Notes: generated from the letters alone by a model not told the origin. DNA of 64,000 nt from Microcoleus vaginatus PCC 9802 (GCA_022701275.1 CP031740.1:321001-385000); one strand, 5' to 3'. Numbered from the stretch's first letter, positions 45,601 to 53,321 are shown. Program-made: numbers and translations.

Positions 45601-46379
45601 GTTATCGTTCCTGGAGACGACTTAGATAGGTCATCCTTAACTTCGAGTTTGGGGATAACGATCAAGTCGCTCCCTATAGCCAACTTCGCCACACCAAGGG
45701 TATTGGGGTAGGAACCAAAGTCCAATGCCCTAATGTCGGCATGTATATCATAGGCACAACGATTGAACGAGAGTACACCTCCAGCAAAAAGTCTTTTTGA
45801 GTGTCCCAAATAGGTTCGCTCATCCAGGTTCTGCTTGTTCGCTAACGCTTGACCACGTGAGATCTCATCAACTAACTCTTCAAACGAACGAATCGCCGCT
45901 TCATAACATTTCCCATTGAGAGAAAAAGCCGTATCGTTATCAGCAATATCGATAGCAACCTGCTTCAGGATATCGCCGCCCTCCACCATATCGCTTATCA
46001 CATGCCATGTCACCCCATGACTCTTCTCCCGGTGCATCAAAGCCCAAGAGGTAGCATTGAGTCCCGCATACTTCGGCAGTGGGGCATCATGGTAGTTGAT
46101 CGCTAACTGGCGCGGCAACTCCAAAATTTCTTTGGGTAATAGCGACCTGTTGACAATATTGAATAGGTAATCAAAAGGCTGTTGTCTTAAAAATGCTATG
46201 AGATTATCTGTTGGCTGGATGTGAGGTATGTCCTTTGCCTTCGCCCAGCTACTTATCGAGGCATCAGGGGAGATGACGCCGAAAATCTGATGACCCCGCT
46301 CTAAAAGAAGTTCAGCACATTGAATAGGTAAAGTTCCTTCTCCAATAAGAAAACAACTAAATTGATTCTGAAGATACAT
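39621..46379 (-). CDS. NRPS: formyltransferase-(partial C)-A-PCP-C-A-PCP initiation protein
   Basis: The 2252-residue protein begins with a formyltransferase domain (about 5-300): catalytic Asn95 and His97 in NYHDAPLPKYAG and Asp136 in VEGGDIL, plus a Fmt C-terminal region. Residues 315-555 look like only the second lobe of a condensation domain, with no HHxxxDG. Then follow A1 (580-1080; code about DAESIGTVVK, resembling the bacitracin Lys code), PCP1 (LGGHSLLAIQ), C2 (HHIVDDG), A2 (code about DSASIAEVWK, unassigned), PCP2 (LGGHSLLATQ) and a short acidic end, YEEGEL, that suits TubC docking. It should load, N-formylate and extend a peptide. ATG at 46379 is preferred; a GTG lies 9 codons upstream. 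Confidence 0.92.
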   Translation of the reverse strand: MYLQNQFSCFLIGEGTLPIQCAELLLERGHQIFGVISPDASISSWAKAKDIPHIQPTDNLIAFLRQQPFDYLFNIVNRSLLPKEILELPRQLAINYHDAPLPKYAGLNATSWALMHREKSHGVTWHVISDMVEGGDILKQVAIDIADNDTAFSLNGKCYEAAIRSFEELVDEISRGQALANKQNLDERTYLGHSKRLFAGGVLSFNRCAYDIHADIRALDFGSYPNTLGVAKLAIGSDLIVIPKLEVKDDLSKSSPGTITAIGPSFLTVSTASYEVVLRQVLTIDGQVLSIHDFVERFGLQVGYQFKDMEPDRARRIEMFDGLIGEHEDFWVKKLATLQPITVPYADRMASHLEQKQYTSVKMSIPHEVTTFLEERQPEWNQGDFLFAAFATYLARIGGTRCFDIGCRDVEVQRELIRLEGFFASIVPCRVDIDYEQSFEEVFKGFRQQVELTKLHKTYARDVVARYPALRSLPELSREPMFPVVVERVEKLENHQAGLGNELTLVIPSEGKECCWLYNTEALDGDSIARMVDQFTTFLQGIITDPERRVAEIPLLSEQELHKILVEWNDTQVDYPQDKCIHQLFEEQVERTPDAVAVVYEDKQLTYRELNARANQLAHYLQKQGVGPEVLVGIFVERSLEMMVGLLGILKAGGAYVPLDPAYPSERLGFMLEDSSVPVLLSQSKLVEKLPPHSARLVNLDKDWEEIVQQSKDNPSSVTPDNLAYVIYTSGSTGKPKGVLIQQGSLVNYTTAASAEYRISEGDRILQFASISFDASAEEIYPCLTSGATLVLRTDSMLDSVGGFLQKCRTWNLSVLSLPTAYWHELTAILSKETIALPPSLRLVIIGGEKALPKRCETWLEYVGQRVSLVNTYGPTEATVVATICELSTADLTSTELPIGRPISNLQTYILDRYQQPVPIGVPGELHIGGDGLARGYLNRPDLTDEKFIPNPFSNEPGSRLYKTGDLVRYLPDGNIEFLGRIDNQVKIRGFRIELGEIETAISQHASVKETTVIASENLAGNKQLVAYIIPQSEAAPSLSDLRHFLKEQLPDYMIPSVFVTLDKFPLSPNGKIDRRALPSPEIRPDKELTFVAPRTPIEEILANIWSDVLGIQQKIGISDNFLELGGHSLLAIQVISRVRDTLGVDLSLRCLLEAPTVAELAQHMETVGEQNPKLIFPPIQPVERTQNLPLSFGQEQLWILHQLASDTAVYNEPSTIRLPGNVNVAALEKALNEIVKRHEILRTTYKMVDGQPMQAIAPSLSLPLPVVDLRSLPTSEREAEAFRLATQEARQPFDLTSGPLLRATLMRFDERDYRLFLTAHHIVDDGISSYSVFLPELQTLYQAFCAGKPSPLKELPIQYADFAVWQRQWLQSEVLEPQIAYWKQQLAGLSVLQLPTDRPRTARQSSRGSRQCLALSRNLTDELLALSRHEGVTLFMTLLAAFKTLLYRYTGADDIPVGTVTGSRNRPELEGSIGFFLNTLVLRTDLSGNPSFQQLLERVREVTLEADAHRDLPFEHLVQTLQPERSSSQNPLFQVSFVLEPPMPALDSGWNMSQLDVVTGTTKFDLTLELDERPEGIIGRIEYSTDLFESSTISRMIGHFQALLEGIVANPQARISDLPLLTETERHQLHVEWNNTTTDYLQDKCIHQLFEEQVERIPSSVAVVFEGEQLTYRELNARANQLAHHLQKLGVEPEMLVGICVERSLEMVVGLLGILKAGGAYLPLDPSYPQDRLAFMLEDAQVSVLLTQQKLVAGFSEYKAQRFCLDTDWEVIAQESEEKPVSSVMTDNLAYTIYTSGSTGKPKGVLVTHQNLVHSTSARISYYSEPVTSFLLLSSFGFDSSIAGIFWTLCQGGILVLPPDKFQQELLQLTKFIAQHQISHLLSLPSLYSLILEQAEPQQLTCLRTVIVAGEPCSRELVERHTKLLAHTSLFNEYGPTEGTVWSSVYHCQPSGLTTQVPIGRPIANMQIYLLDKYLSPVPIGVPGEIYIGGAGIARGYLNRPELTNQKFIPNPFSDEPGQRLYKTGDLARYLSDGNIEFLGRLDHQVKIRGFRIEQGEVESTLLQHPTVRETTVIAREDIPGDKRLVAYVVPNPEQTPTIDELRRFLKQKLPDYMVPSAFVLLDALPLTPNGKVDRRALPAPDQSRPDQSVTFVAPRSPIEQQLADIWAEVLRLEQVGIHDNFFELGGHSLLATQVISRLRQAFGVELPVRTLFEAPTVADLGTRLETVRWAVQELQAHESDTMGDYEEGEL

Positions 46380-46406
46380 ATTTGTATTGCTTATAGTTGG
46401 AGCCAC

Positions 46407-46723
46407 TTAATATCACCAGTCTTTACTACGGGGTCTTTCCACTGCCTGGAAAATCACTTCATTGCGCTGATAATCATTCCCTGTTTCAGGAATGAAAGAG
46501 TTCGCCGCCCGCTCTAGACGCCTAGTGAGCTAATTTTAGATTTTAAGTAGCTAGGTTGACATCATCACTCCTCATTCGCCATCTAACGCCAGTCCCTCAG
46601 CTTTGCGATTGCCAAAGCCTAGCTTACCCTACCGATTCCTTTGATCCCCGTGATCCAAATCACAAGCGCTCGCTGCCCAGTCCGCGATGGTTCCTGACGG
46701 GCAATTGTCAGCGGAGTTTTAAC
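46407..46723. other. NRPS promoter region, no gene seen
   Basis: This 317-bp stretch between the NRPS start and MITE copy 2 probably holds the NRPS promoter. Sequence from about 46560 to 46720 reads as an eroded coding or repeat fragment; I could not recover a product from any frame. Short reading frames here are not supported by codon pattern or motifs. No regulator gene lies next to the NRPS. Confidence 0.45.
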
Positions 46724-46989
46724 CTGGACTTCCCCCATACCAATGTACTAACCGTCCTAAAACTATTACTCAAAAAAGGATGCAACTGTTGAGCTGACAA
46801 TTTGTACCCCTTTATCAGCAATAGCTGACGCAGGATCTCGCGCTCAATTGTTGTAGATTCAGTATAATTGCCGATCGCCAACAGATATCAATCATCTACA
46901 TGAGTACACAATTTTTTACTCAACAATTGAAACCTTTGTGAGGAGAGGCTTTGGAGCTTGGGTAAGTATATTTGCATGAGGAAGTTCAG
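46724..46989 (-). mobile_element. fold-back MITE, copy 2
   Basis: 266 bp, in reverse orientation to copy 1 at 33935-35166 and uninterrupted. The ends are CTGGACTTCCCCCATACCAA at 46724 and, reversed, CTGAACTTCCTCATGCAAAT at 46989. Its interior aligns with both halves of copy 1, which shows where the IS630-like element entered: at the TTA-TA next to GGCAATTATA. With copy 1 it brackets 11.6 kb carrying the two NRPS genes. No target duplication is clear. Confidence 0.8.
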
Positions 46990-47071
46990 TTTAGTGGAAA
47001 TGCAGGAGGCAGTTGTTTGTTGCTAATAATTAATGCCGCCATAAGTGAGAGGGCATTAGGAAATCAGCTAT

Positions 47072-47551
47072 CTATTGAGTGAAGGTAAAACGACCGTCAA
47101 CTTTTTCGCCGTTAATATCCGCAGTCATTTTTACTGGATACTGACCGGGTTCTTTGCCGAGAAACACCACAGCGTAATGTTTGCCCTCAGCATCATACTT
47201 GAGAGCTAGGGTTTGCTGCTTTCCATCCGGCAACTGCACTTGAGCTGTCACTTTCGCGTTAGGAACTGGTTCCTTTTTATCACCTTTTAGCAAAAATAAA
47301 TCTAAATGAGTTCCCGTAGCTTCTTTTTCAGTTACAAACTCTAAATGGTAAGCTCCAGACTCCACAACTTGCCCCCCTTTAGTTGCTTTTGCAGGAGCAG
47401 CGGCGGGAGCCGAAGACGCAGGTTGAGAGGCGACAGGAGAGGAGGCTGGACTGCTATTTGTATCGCTTGCTTGGTCGCCTTTATTACAGGCTACCAAAAA
47501 TAACAATCCGACGCTGCCTAAAATAATTAAATTTGACTTGAGTGATTTCAT
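47072..47551 (-). CDS. lipoprotein accessory to the RND metal pump
   Basis: The 159-residue lipoprotein has a signal and lipobox LVAC (about residue 20), a Ser/Pro/Ala linker, and a C-terminal beta domain (75-159: YHLEFVTEKEATGTHLDLFL, EGKHYAVVFLGKEPGQYPV) resembling YtkA/FixH-type folds seen next to copper or silver exporters. It may bind or guide metal at the membrane. The start is placed at 47551, where AAGGAG lies 8-13 bases upstream; a longer frame to 47590 would overlap the pump gene. It is 35 bp behind the pump and shares its operon. Confidence 0.8.
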   Translation of the reverse strand: MKSLKSNLIILGSVGLLFLVACNKGDQASDTNSSPASSPVASQPASSAPAAAPAKATKGGQVVESGAYHLEFVTEKEATGTHLDLFLLKGDKKEPVPNAKVTAQVQLPDGKQQTLALKYDAEGKHYAVVFLGKEPGQYPVKMTADINGEKVDGRFTFTQ

Positions 47552-47586
47552 TTGTTTGACTCCTTGCTGACAATAATTATACACTA

Positions 47587-50500
47587 TCACACATTAACTA
47601 CCTTGGCATCTGCAACAGCGGCTTGAGGTTTTTGAGGTCGTAAAAACGTACCAAATTGAGCATACAAAGCTGGCAAAACTAACAGCGTTAGTGCTGTAGA
47701 AGTAAATAATCCGCCTAAAACTACTACTGACAAAGGTTGCAGGATTTCCTTTCCGGGGCCGCCTTCTAAGACTAAAGGTGCTAAACCCAAAGCTGATGTT
47801 AAAGCGGTCATCAGGATGGCGTTGAGCCGTTCCATCGAGCCTTTAATAATTGCTTCCTTAAAAGGCATTCCCTCGGCAAATTTAGTGTTGTAGTTGTCTA
47901 CTAAAAGCAAGCCGTTGCGGGTGGCAACGCCAAATAAAGTGACAAAGCCAACTAAAGAAGCTACAGAGATGATGCCGCCCGTCAAAGCTACTGCAATTAC
48001 TCCTCCCACTAATCCGATCGGCAAATTAATCATAATCATAGCAGTTGAAGCGATAGACTTGACGGACAAGTACATCAATACTGTAATTACCAAAAAGGCG
48101 ATCGCGCTAAATATCATAATATTTTGCGAAGCTCTTTGTTCGGCTTCAAATTGACCGCCGTACTGGATAAAATAGCCAAAAGGCAACTGCACCTCTCGTT
48201 TAACTTTAGCTTGAATTTCATTCACAACCGATCGCAAATCTCTACCTTTAGCATTAGCAGCAGCCACAATCAACCGGGAAACATTCTCGCGGTTAATAGT
48301 ATTGGGTCCCGTACCGTATTTAACAGTCGCAACTTGGGCGAGGGGAATCTTGTTGCCGCTTGGAGTATCAACCAACAAATTCTGAATAGTTTCTAGGTTG
48401 TTTCTGGCTTCAGGCTGCAACCAAACCACTAAGTCAAAAGTTTGCTGCATTTCCAAAACTTGAGAAACAACTTTGCCGTTTAAAGCTGTCTCAATTATTT
48501 CAGAAAGCTCTCCGATTTTCAAACCGTATCTACCCGCGGCTTGACGGTTAAACTTAATTTGAATTTGTTGCACTGGCACCTGGGGTTCGAGTTGCAAATC
48601 CACAATTCCCTCAACTGTTTTCATTTGCTCTTCAACTTGGGCACCGATGCTGCGAAGTTGATCCAAATCAGGGCCAAAGATTTTGACAGCAATCTGACTT
48701 CTGACACCAGATAAAACCTCATCCATCCGGTGAGAAATAAAACCGCCGATATTTGGTGCAACTCCCGGCAATTTAGCAAATTCCTGCCGCAGCGACTCCA
48801 AAGTTTTTGGCCTGTTTTTCATCCCTGCCTCGCTCAAACCGATATCAATGTGAGCTAAATTGACTCCCGCAGCATCCGCATCTCCGGGAGCTCGGCCCGA
48901 TCGCACTTGCACGTATTCAAACCTGGTATCATCCTTAAGTGCATCTTCAATAGCAAAAGCCGCGCTATCTGTTGTCTCCAAAGAAACCCCAGGATAAAGC
49001 AGAATAGTATTTACCAAAGTTTGCTCCTGAAACTCAGGCAAAAACACCCGCCCAAAAGATGGCAAAATAATTAATGCAGCCACCATGCTAGCAGCCGCTA
49101 AAGCTAAAATAATTCCCGAATAGCGCATTGACAATTGTATTAAAAAATGATATATTTTTTTGCAAATTCTTGGCAGCCAGGGTTCCGCAGCACTCATACG
49201 TTTGTTAGGCAACAAGATAGCGCAAAGGGCTGGAGATATTAACAGCGATTCCAGACTAGAAATCACAACAACTACCAGATAAGTAATCCCCATAGGCGTA
49301 AAAATCCGACCTTCTACACCGGGCAAAGTAAAAATTGGCGAAAACACCACAATGCCAATAACAGTCGCTCCAATTAAAGAATCGCGCACCTCTTGACTGC
49401 CGTCAAAAATCACATCCATCACCGGGCGCGGATGAAGAGAAGACGTATTTTCTCTCAAATTGCGGTAGGTATTTTCGGCATAAACGATCGCATCGTCGAT
49501 CGCAGTGCCGATCGCCACCGACAAACCCCCCAAAGTCATCGTATTCAGCCCCAGCCCCAGCCAATACATCGCCAGCAGCGCCAACAGCCAAGTCAGAAAG
49601 AAATCCAGCAAAACAACCGCCAGAGTGCGCCAATTCATCAAAAACGGGATGAGAATAAGGGTGACGATAATACTGCCTTCAACTAAAGCCGATCGCACAT
49701 TCTCCACCGAGGAATTAATATACTCTTCCTGGCGGAAAGTCACAGTAACTTTAATATCTTTGGGCAGAGCTTGCTGCACCTCAGCCATTGCTGCCTCAAC
49801 CGCTTTAGTTACCGTCGGAGTATCAGCAACTGGCTGTCTGTTTACCATCACAATCACAGCTTTTTTGCCGTTAAAACTGCCATCGCCCCGCTTGATTGCA
49901 GCACCAATCTTGACATCAGCTACATCACCAATTCTGACGGGTGTTCCGTGGCGAGAGTCGATCGCCGATTGCTGCAAATCTTCCACAGACTCAATCCGCC
50001 CCACCCCCCGGATTAAAGTTTCTCGATCCGGCGTAATTAAATACCCCCCCGGCGCGTTAACATTCGCAGCCGCCGCCGCTTCAGCTACTTGCTGCAACGA
50101 CACATTAAAAGCTTTCAACTTGGCAGGTTCTACTAATACTTGATACTGCCTTTCTTCGCCTCCGTAAGCCACCACTTGAGCAACCCCAGTTACTGCCAAA
50201 AGGCGATTTGTGACTTGCCAGTCAACCAGACGGCGCACTTCCATCAAAGGAGTAGTTTCTGATGTAAAAGCATAGGTAATAACAGTGCCGACAGGAGAAG
50301 TTGTGGGAGAAATTTGCGGTGTTTCTACCCCAGCCGGGAGTTTGCTTTGAGCTTGCTGTAACCGTTCTGTTATCAACTGGCGCGCTTGATAAATTTCAGT
50401 TCCCCAATCAAAGATTACCTTAACCGCAGAAAGACCCACAGCCGAAGATGAACGCACTGCTGTCACCCCAGGAGTTCCGTTAATCGCACTTTCGATCGGC

Positions 50501-50700
50501 AGTGTTACCAAAGACTCGATTTCTTCCGGCGCGAGTCCCGGTGCTTCCGTCTGAATTTCGACTTGCGGGGGTGCAAAAGGAGGGAAGACATCAAGCGACA
50601 TTTGGGGGATGATAGAAAATGTCCACAGACTAACAATAATGGTGGCGACAACGACTAGCCACCGGCGGTTAATTACCCATCTGAGAATTGTGCTGAACAT
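47587..50700 (-). CDS. RND heavy-metal efflux pump (CusA/CzcA family)
   Basis: The 1037-residue inner-membrane proton antiporter has twelve helices in the RND pattern, two large periplasmic loops, and family blocks such as NTMTLGGLSVAIGTAIDDAIVY (about 385-410) containing the acidic residues of the proton relay, and the C-terminal ATRNGLLLVDNYN. The family exports Cu(I)/Ag(I) or Zn/Co/Cd. The context of copA, copZ and DUF305 suggests copper or silver, but I cannot show that from the metal-site residues. It follows the adaptor gene by 64 bp and the lipoprotein follows it. No outer-membrane TolC-like gene is in the operon. Confidence 0.93.
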   Translation of the reverse strand: MFSTILRWVINRRWLVVVATIIVSLWTFSIIPQMSLDVFPPFAPPQVEIQTEAPGLAPEEIESLVTLPIESAINGTPGVTAVRSSSAVGLSAVKVIFDWGTEIYQARQLITERLQQAQSKLPAGVETPQISPTTSPVGTVITYAFTSETTPLMEVRRLVDWQVTNRLLAVTGVAQVVAYGGEERQYQVLVEPAKLKAFNVSLQQVAEAAAAANVNAPGGYLITPDRETLIRGVGRIESVEDLQQSAIDSRHGTPVRIGDVADVKIGAAIKRGDGSFNGKKAVIVMVNRQPVADTPTVTKAVEAAMAEVQQALPKDIKVTVTFRQEEYINSSVENVRSALVEGSIIVTLILIPFLMNWRTLAVVLLDFFLTWLLALLAMYWLGLGLNTMTLGGLSVAIGTAIDDAIVYAENTYRNLRENTSSLHPRPVMDVIFDGSQEVRDSLIGATVIGIVVFSPIFTLPGVEGRIFTPMGITYLVVVVISSLESLLISPALCAILLPNKRMSAAEPWLPRICKKIYHFLIQLSMRYSGIILALAAASMVAALIILPSFGRVFLPEFQEQTLVNTILLYPGVSLETTDSAAFAIEDALKDDTRFEYVQVRSGRAPGDADAAGVNLAHIDIGLSEAGMKNRPKTLESLRQEFAKLPGVAPNIGGFISHRMDEVLSGVRSQIAVKIFGPDLDQLRSIGAQVEEQMKTVEGIVDLQLEPQVPVQQIQIKFNRQAAGRYGLKIGELSEIIETALNGKVVSQVLEMQQTFDLVVWLQPEARNNLETIQNLLVDTPSGNKIPLAQVATVKYGTGPNTINRENVSRLIVAAANAKGRDLRSVVNEIQAKVKREVQLPFGYFIQYGGQFEAEQRASQNIMIFSAIAFLVITVLMYLSVKSIASTAMIMINLPIGLVGGVIAVALTGGIISVASLVGFVTLFGVATRNGLLLVDNYNTKFAEGMPFKEAIIKGSMERLNAILMTALTSALGLAPLVLEGGPGKEILQPLSVVVLGGLFTSTALTLLVLPALYAQFGTFLRPQKPQAAVADAKVVNV

Positions 50701-50764
50701 TTGAGTAACTTTGAGTTAATAAAGGCATATTTATGAAATTAAATTGTTATTTTCAAGCAATTGT

Positions 50765-52720
50765 TTACTTCACAATCTTGACTTCTGCCTCTTGAGTTTT
50801 AACGTGAGGCTTGTCATTGTGTAACAGCAGTTGATTGTCCAACGCCGATGCAGAGGCGGAAAAACTATTGTTTCCGGCATTGTTTCCAGAATCCGCTGCT
50901 ATTGCTGGCAATTTGCGCCGATTTCCCCACAACACGCCGGCGGTGAAAGTCAGTGATGCGATCGCAACTGCTCCCCCTATTCCCGCCCACCATAAAGACA
51001 CGGGTAAATTATTAAAATTAACCTCTGTTAGCTTGGGAGATGTCTCTTTTTTTGCCTCGTCTTTTGAGGGCTTGCTGTCCCCCCGCAAAGATTGTGCGTA
51101 AAGTTGAGGTGCTCGCTGCGTTACTATCAAATCTCCCTCGAATAAACCCCTCTTAACTTCAACTAAATCTCCGGCCGTTTGACCGAGTTCAATTTCAACA
51201 GCTTGATAAGCATTGCCATTTTGGACGTAAACGGTTTTTTTACCGCTAACATCCACTACCGCCGCACTCGGAATTGCTAAAATATTTGTTGCAGTTTTGT
51301 CGGTTAAAATCTCTAACTCAGCAAACAGTCCTGGCTTTAATTCGCCGTTAATATTATCTAGTTCTGCTTTCACGGGCACAACCCGCGTTTCTCCTTCCAC
51401 GGATGACCCAATTAAGGCGATTTTTCCCTTGAAAGTGCGATCGGGTAAATTAGCGACTTTTACCCTGACTTCCTGACCCTTTTTTACTTGATTCAGGTCT
51501 TTTTCGTAAATATTGGCGGTGGCAAAAACGCGGCTGTCATTTAAGAGACTCATCAACGGTTTTTCAGCGTTTACTGACTCTCCTGGGGTGATTTCGCGAT
51601 CGGCTACCGTCCCGGAAATCGGAGCAACTACGGTAACGAGTCCTCGATCGTTGGCAGCAGTTCCTAATTGTTGCAGCCGCGCTTGATAGGCTGCGTCAGC
51701 CAAGCGAATGCGCGAGTGAGCGACTTCGACGGCAGTTTTGCCGCGTTTGAGTTGGTTCTCGGCTTCTAGGACTTCCCGGCGGCTCAGAGCTCTGGTAAGT
51801 TGAGCTTTTGCGTCTGCTACTCTGCCTTGAGATTCCCGCAATTCCCGCATTGGCAGGTCTACTTCGGCTTGTTTAATTTCGGTTTCGGCTTTGATAACTT
51901 CAGGACGGCTTTTTGCCTTAGCAACAGCGGCTTGTGCTTCGGCGAAATGAGCTTGCGATTCCAGCATTGTGCGTCGCGCGATCGCCCCAGATGCCACTAA
52001 TTCTTTGTCGCGATCGAACTGTTCTTTTGCCACAGTTAATTCAGTTTCGGCCCGCGCTATTTCGGCTTGCGCTATTTCAACTTGACGCTGATAGTTTTCT
52101 TTAGCGGCTTGCACAACTGAACGATTATTTACTAATTCTTGTTCTCGCTGGTACTGCTTAGTTACCGCTGTCAATTGGGTTTGGGCTTGGGCGATTTCTG
52201 CTGCGGATATTTGACTTTGGCGATCGTAATTTTCTCGTGCTAGTTTTAGATCGCCTTCCGCTTGCTGCAAATCTGCCTCAGCTTCGGCACGTTTCGAGAG
52301 AGATTCAACCCGCAATTGTCCTAATTCTGAACTCGATAAAACCGCAACGGGTTGACCTTTTGATACTTTGTCCCCAGGCTTAACCAGCAACTCTACTACT
52401 TTCCCAGCAACAGGAGCAGTAACTTCTACTTTTTCGTTGGGTAAAGTTTCTATTTGTCCTGTGGTTTTGATGCCGATATCTAGTCTCTTGCGGGCGGCAA
52501 GGGAGACTTTAATTCCTAATCGTTTTGCTGTTTCGGCATCGACAGAAATAGCAGTAGGAGTTTGAGTTGTTTCGCCGCTATGGTGAAATTCATTTCCGTG
52601 GCCAGCGTGGGCAAAAACAGCGGCAGGAGAACTTAGCAAAATTAGGCTCAAAAAACTTCCCGAAAAGCTGCTAATAATTGCCGGAGATGGAGCATATTTG
52701 GGGAATATCATCGTTGGCAT
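50765..52720 (-). CDS. RND periplasmic adaptor subunit (HlyD/CusB-like)
   Basis: The product is about 651 residues, large for this family. It has a signal sequence or membrane anchor with His-rich HAGHGNEFHHSGE after it (about 37-49, possibly metal-binding), lipoyl-like halves VTAPVAGKVVELLVKPGDKV and VVAPISGTVADREITPGESV, a very long alpha-helical hairpin (130-330) built from repeats such as QAEIARAETELTVAKEQFDR, a beta-barrel region, and a C-terminal membrane segment (about 590-615) with a His-containing tail. It should join the pump to an outer-membrane channel. The ATG at 52720 is used; ATG 52711 and GTG 52747 are alternatives. Confidence 0.88.
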   Translation of the reverse strand: MPTMIFPKYAPSPAIISSFSGSFLSLILLSSPAAVFAHAGHGNEFHHSGETTQTPTAISVDAETAKRLGIKVSLAARKRLDIGIKTTGQIETLPNEKVEVTAPVAGKVVELLVKPGDKVSKGQPVAVLSSSELGQLRVESLSKRAEAEADLQQAEGDLKLARENYDRQSQISAAEIAQAQTQLTAVTKQYQREQELVNNRSVVQAAKENYQRQVEIAQAEIARAETELTVAKEQFDRDKELVASGAIARRTMLESQAHFAEAQAAVAKAKSRPEVIKAETEIKQAEVDLPMRELRESQGRVADAKAQLTRALSRREVLEAENQLKRGKTAVEVAHSRIRLADAAYQARLQQLGTAANDRGLVTVVAPISGTVADREITPGESVNAEKPLMSLLNDSRVFATANIYEKDLNQVKKGQEVRVKVANLPDRTFKGKIALIGSSVEGETRVVPVKAELDNINGELKPGLFAELEILTDKTATNILAIPSAAVVDVSGKKTVYVQNGNAYQAVEIELGQTAGDLVEVKRGLFEGDLIVTQRAPQLYAQSLRGDSKPSKDEAKKETSPKLTEVNFNNLPVSLWWAGIGGAVAIASLTFTAGVLWGNRRKLPAIAADSGNNAGNNSFSASASALDNQLLLHNDKPHVKTQEAEVKIVK

Positions 52721-52889
52721 TGTCCTTGAAATCAGGTTGAGTGCCACAGGTTTAGCAGTTGGTATTTTGCCAAGGTAAGTAAGTGATACCCATTAAGTAA
52801 AGTTACTTATTAGCATTTTCCAAGAAGCGACCGCTAAGCAATGACCAAGAGCTAGAAATGCTCTACTCAACCTAGTATTTCACGGTCAA

Positions 52890-52905
52890 ATGAAATTAGG
52901 ATGAA
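52890..52905 (-). promoter_or_regulatory. TTCAT-N6-TTCAT direct repeat operator (copy 2)
   Basis: On the minus strand, TTCAT-N6-TTCAT with 11-bp spacing, 170 bp upstream of the RND adaptor ATG and just downstream of the small peptide gene. Identical spacing and orientation to copies at 30454 and 54233; the shared context also includes ATTAGGATGAAATT. Confidence 0.7.
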
Positions 52906-52913
52906 ATTTCGCC

Positions 52914-53111
52914 TCAGCAGCCCAGATGCCCACCGGCTGCTAAAATACCCATATAAGTTGCGCCTAATGACAAGCCATTGTGCTGGAGATTTTTTTCCGC
53001 TTTTTTTATCTCTGCTTGCCCTTCAATTTCGTTTGTCAATGCGCTCACTAGCTCATCTACGGCTGCATTTGATTTATAAGTGGTGTTTAATTCCAAGCTA
53101 TTCAATATCAT
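52914..53111 (-). CDS. small peptide of unknown function with Gly-rich C-terminus
   Basis: The 65-residue product has an acidic helical N-terminal half (AVDELVSALTNEIEGQAEIK) and a small, glycine-rich, hydrophobic end, LSLGATYMGILAAGGHLGC, with a final cysteine. This layout looks like a leader plus core, as in bacteriocin or other modified-peptide precursors, but no modification or export gene is adjacent, so I leave it unassigned. AGAGGG lies 7-12 bases before the ATG, which supports real translation. It sits between the RND operon and a 42-bp direct repeat that probably holds its operators. Confidence 0.5.
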   Translation of the reverse strand: MILNSLELNTTYKSNAAVDELVSALTNEIEGQAEIKKAEKNLQHNGLSLGATYMGILAAGGHLGC

Positions 53112-53150
53112 AAACTACCCTCTCTATTTATATAGCTTTTTGCTGAGTTA

Positions 53151-53247
53151 TCTACTACTTTAGAGGTAGGGCTGCTCCCTTGTCTACAGTATTCTTACGT
53201 AAATTTCTACTACTTTAGAGGTAGGGCTGCTCCCTTGTCTACAGTAT
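53151..53247. repeat. perfect 42-bp direct repeat, 55-bp period
   Basis: Two identical 42-bp units, 53151-53192 and 53206-53247, lie upstream of the small peptide gene. Each contains an imperfect dyad, CTACTTTAGAGGTAG. The dyads, two per promoter region and 55 bp apart, suggest binding sites for a dimeric repressor; no such regulator is encoded in the window. The units could also be a simple duplication. Confidence 0.65.
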
Positions 53248-53321
53248 GTGTAGGTACTCTCAGGAAACTGAGGTGGAGTCAGACCAATGCTGACAGCCAC
53301 TGTCGAGCTACATTACTTTGT

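Noticed and set aside
46556..46792. 78-codon frame across MITE copy 2
   Set aside because: It runs into the repeat element and has no recognisable product.
49505..50143. 212-codon plus-strand frame opposite the RND pump gene
   Set aside because: Antisense to a conserved gene; no motif, no ribosome-binding site.
53147..53250. Direct repeats considered as a CRISPR array
   Set aside because: Only two units, a 13-bp spacer and no cas genes.
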